A stretch of 64,000 bases of DNA from Lysobacteraceae bacterium (lineage in GTDB: Bacteria > Bdellovibrionota > UBA1018 > JAGTJX01): the NCBI GenBank assembly GCA_023657465.1, contig JAGTJX010000002.1, positions 62,001-126,000 of the forward strand, read 5' to 3'. This document shows, piece after piece, positions 63,780-64,000 of this stretch; position 1 is the first letter of the stretch, and every line of letters starts with the position of its first letter. The notes beneath the pieces were generated by a model. It did no database searches. It was not told where the DNA came from and worked only from the letters and a program-made list of their open reading frames with translations. The translations under genes were made by a program, and so were the position numbers.

Positions 63780-64000
63780 CGAAGAACTAGGATTACCTCC
63801 ACTCATCCAATCTCTCGAAGAGCATTTGGCTGAAACTGGGAGAGAGTTCAAAATCCTGATCGTCAATGACGGAAGTCGTGATGGTACAGGAAAGTTACTT
63901 GATTCTTATGCCGCACAAAACCGCGTGATCGCAGTCCACAACGAGAAGAATAGGGGCCTAGCAGAAACTATTAAGCGCGGACTCTTAGAAGGTGCAAAAC
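63748..64000 (+). CDS. Family 2 glycosyltransferase, 3' end outside the window
   Basis: 84 codons visible from the ATG at 63748, with GAGGAG just upstream. MKIWVVLPAYNEELGLPPLI, ILIVNDGSRDGTGKLLDS and EKNRGLAETIKRG are GT2/DPM-type motifs. The gene runs off the window edge, so its length and membrane segments cannot be judged. It is coupled to the 2-epimerase gene by a 32-base overlap. Confidence 0.82.
   Translation, partial: MKIWVVLPAYNEELGLPPLIQSLEEHLAETGREFKILIVNDGSRDGTGKLLDSYAAQNRVIAVHNEKNRGLAETIKRGLLEGAK

Noticed and set aside
1-64000. tRNA, rRNA or CRISPR arrays
   Set aside because: Intergenic gaps are short; no cloverleaf-like stretch and no regularly spaced repeat array was seen.

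Overview
The window looks like chromosomal DNA of a Gram-negative bacterium, probably a member of the Bdellovibrionota. This is inferred from gene content only: an FHA-GGDEF protein built like the Bdellovibrio cyclase DgcB, many small secreted proteins, a B12-dependent ribonucleotide reductase next to it, and a moderately low GC content. No rRNA, tRNA, CRISPR array or phage was seen. Genes are densely packed, and many pairs share a 4-base start/stop overlap.

Layout. (1) 1-3.7 kb: small secreted proteins on the minus strand, two of them broken, around an insertion-sequence-like unit (companion ORF plus DDE transposase). (2) 3.8-11.6 kb: a DEAD-box helicase, then a minus-strand operon of two acyl-CoA dehydrogenases, glucose-6-phosphate isomerase, the FHA-GGDEF protein and a monomeric adenosylcobalamin ribonucleotide reductase. 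(3) 11.7-20.7 kb: a TIM-barrel-like protein and its partner, a GT2 glycosyltransferase with a large membrane protein, a thioredoxin-fold protein, a GNAT acetyltransferase, a TolB-like propeller, YceI and a YebC/TACO1 protein. (4) 20.7-25.7 kb: a coupled SDR/PlsC pair and a 1074-residue secreted or membrane protein. (5) 25.8-28.5 kb: four translationally coupled genes for exported proteins, including a papain-like cysteine hydrolase candidate and a caspase-fold protease now split by two frameshifts and two stop codons. (6) 28.6-31.9 kb: an RRM protein, a GNAT acetyltransferase, a secreted protein, a histidine phosphatase and a di-haem cytochrome c peroxidase.

(7) 32-64 kb: a large surface-polysaccharide locus. 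It makes nucleotide sugars: Ugd (UDP-glucuronate), a CapE/CapF/CapG-type cassette (UDP-N-acetyl-L-fucosamine), a second UDP-GlcNAc 2-epimerase, and Gmd plus a ColD-like dehydratase plus a fucose-synthase-like epimerase/reductase (a GDP-colitose-type 3,6-dideoxyhexose is inferred). It also carries several GT2 enzymes, one GT4 and one CgeB-like transferase, methyltransferases, an acyltransferase-3/SGNH protein, and parts of two export routes: Wzm/Wzt-type ABC transport and Wzx/Wzy/Wzz-type flipping and polymerisation. A DUF4143-type AAA ATPase sits in the locus between two paralogous glycosyltransferase genes.

The best candidates for something undescribed are the exported cysteine-protease operon at 25.8-28.5 kb with its decayed caspase-like gene, the 852-residue fusion protein at 47.9-50.4 kb, and a glycosyltransferase gene that seems to start at a CTG overlapping the upstream stop codon (37.23 kb). 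Family assignments come from motifs read by eye; no database search was possible.
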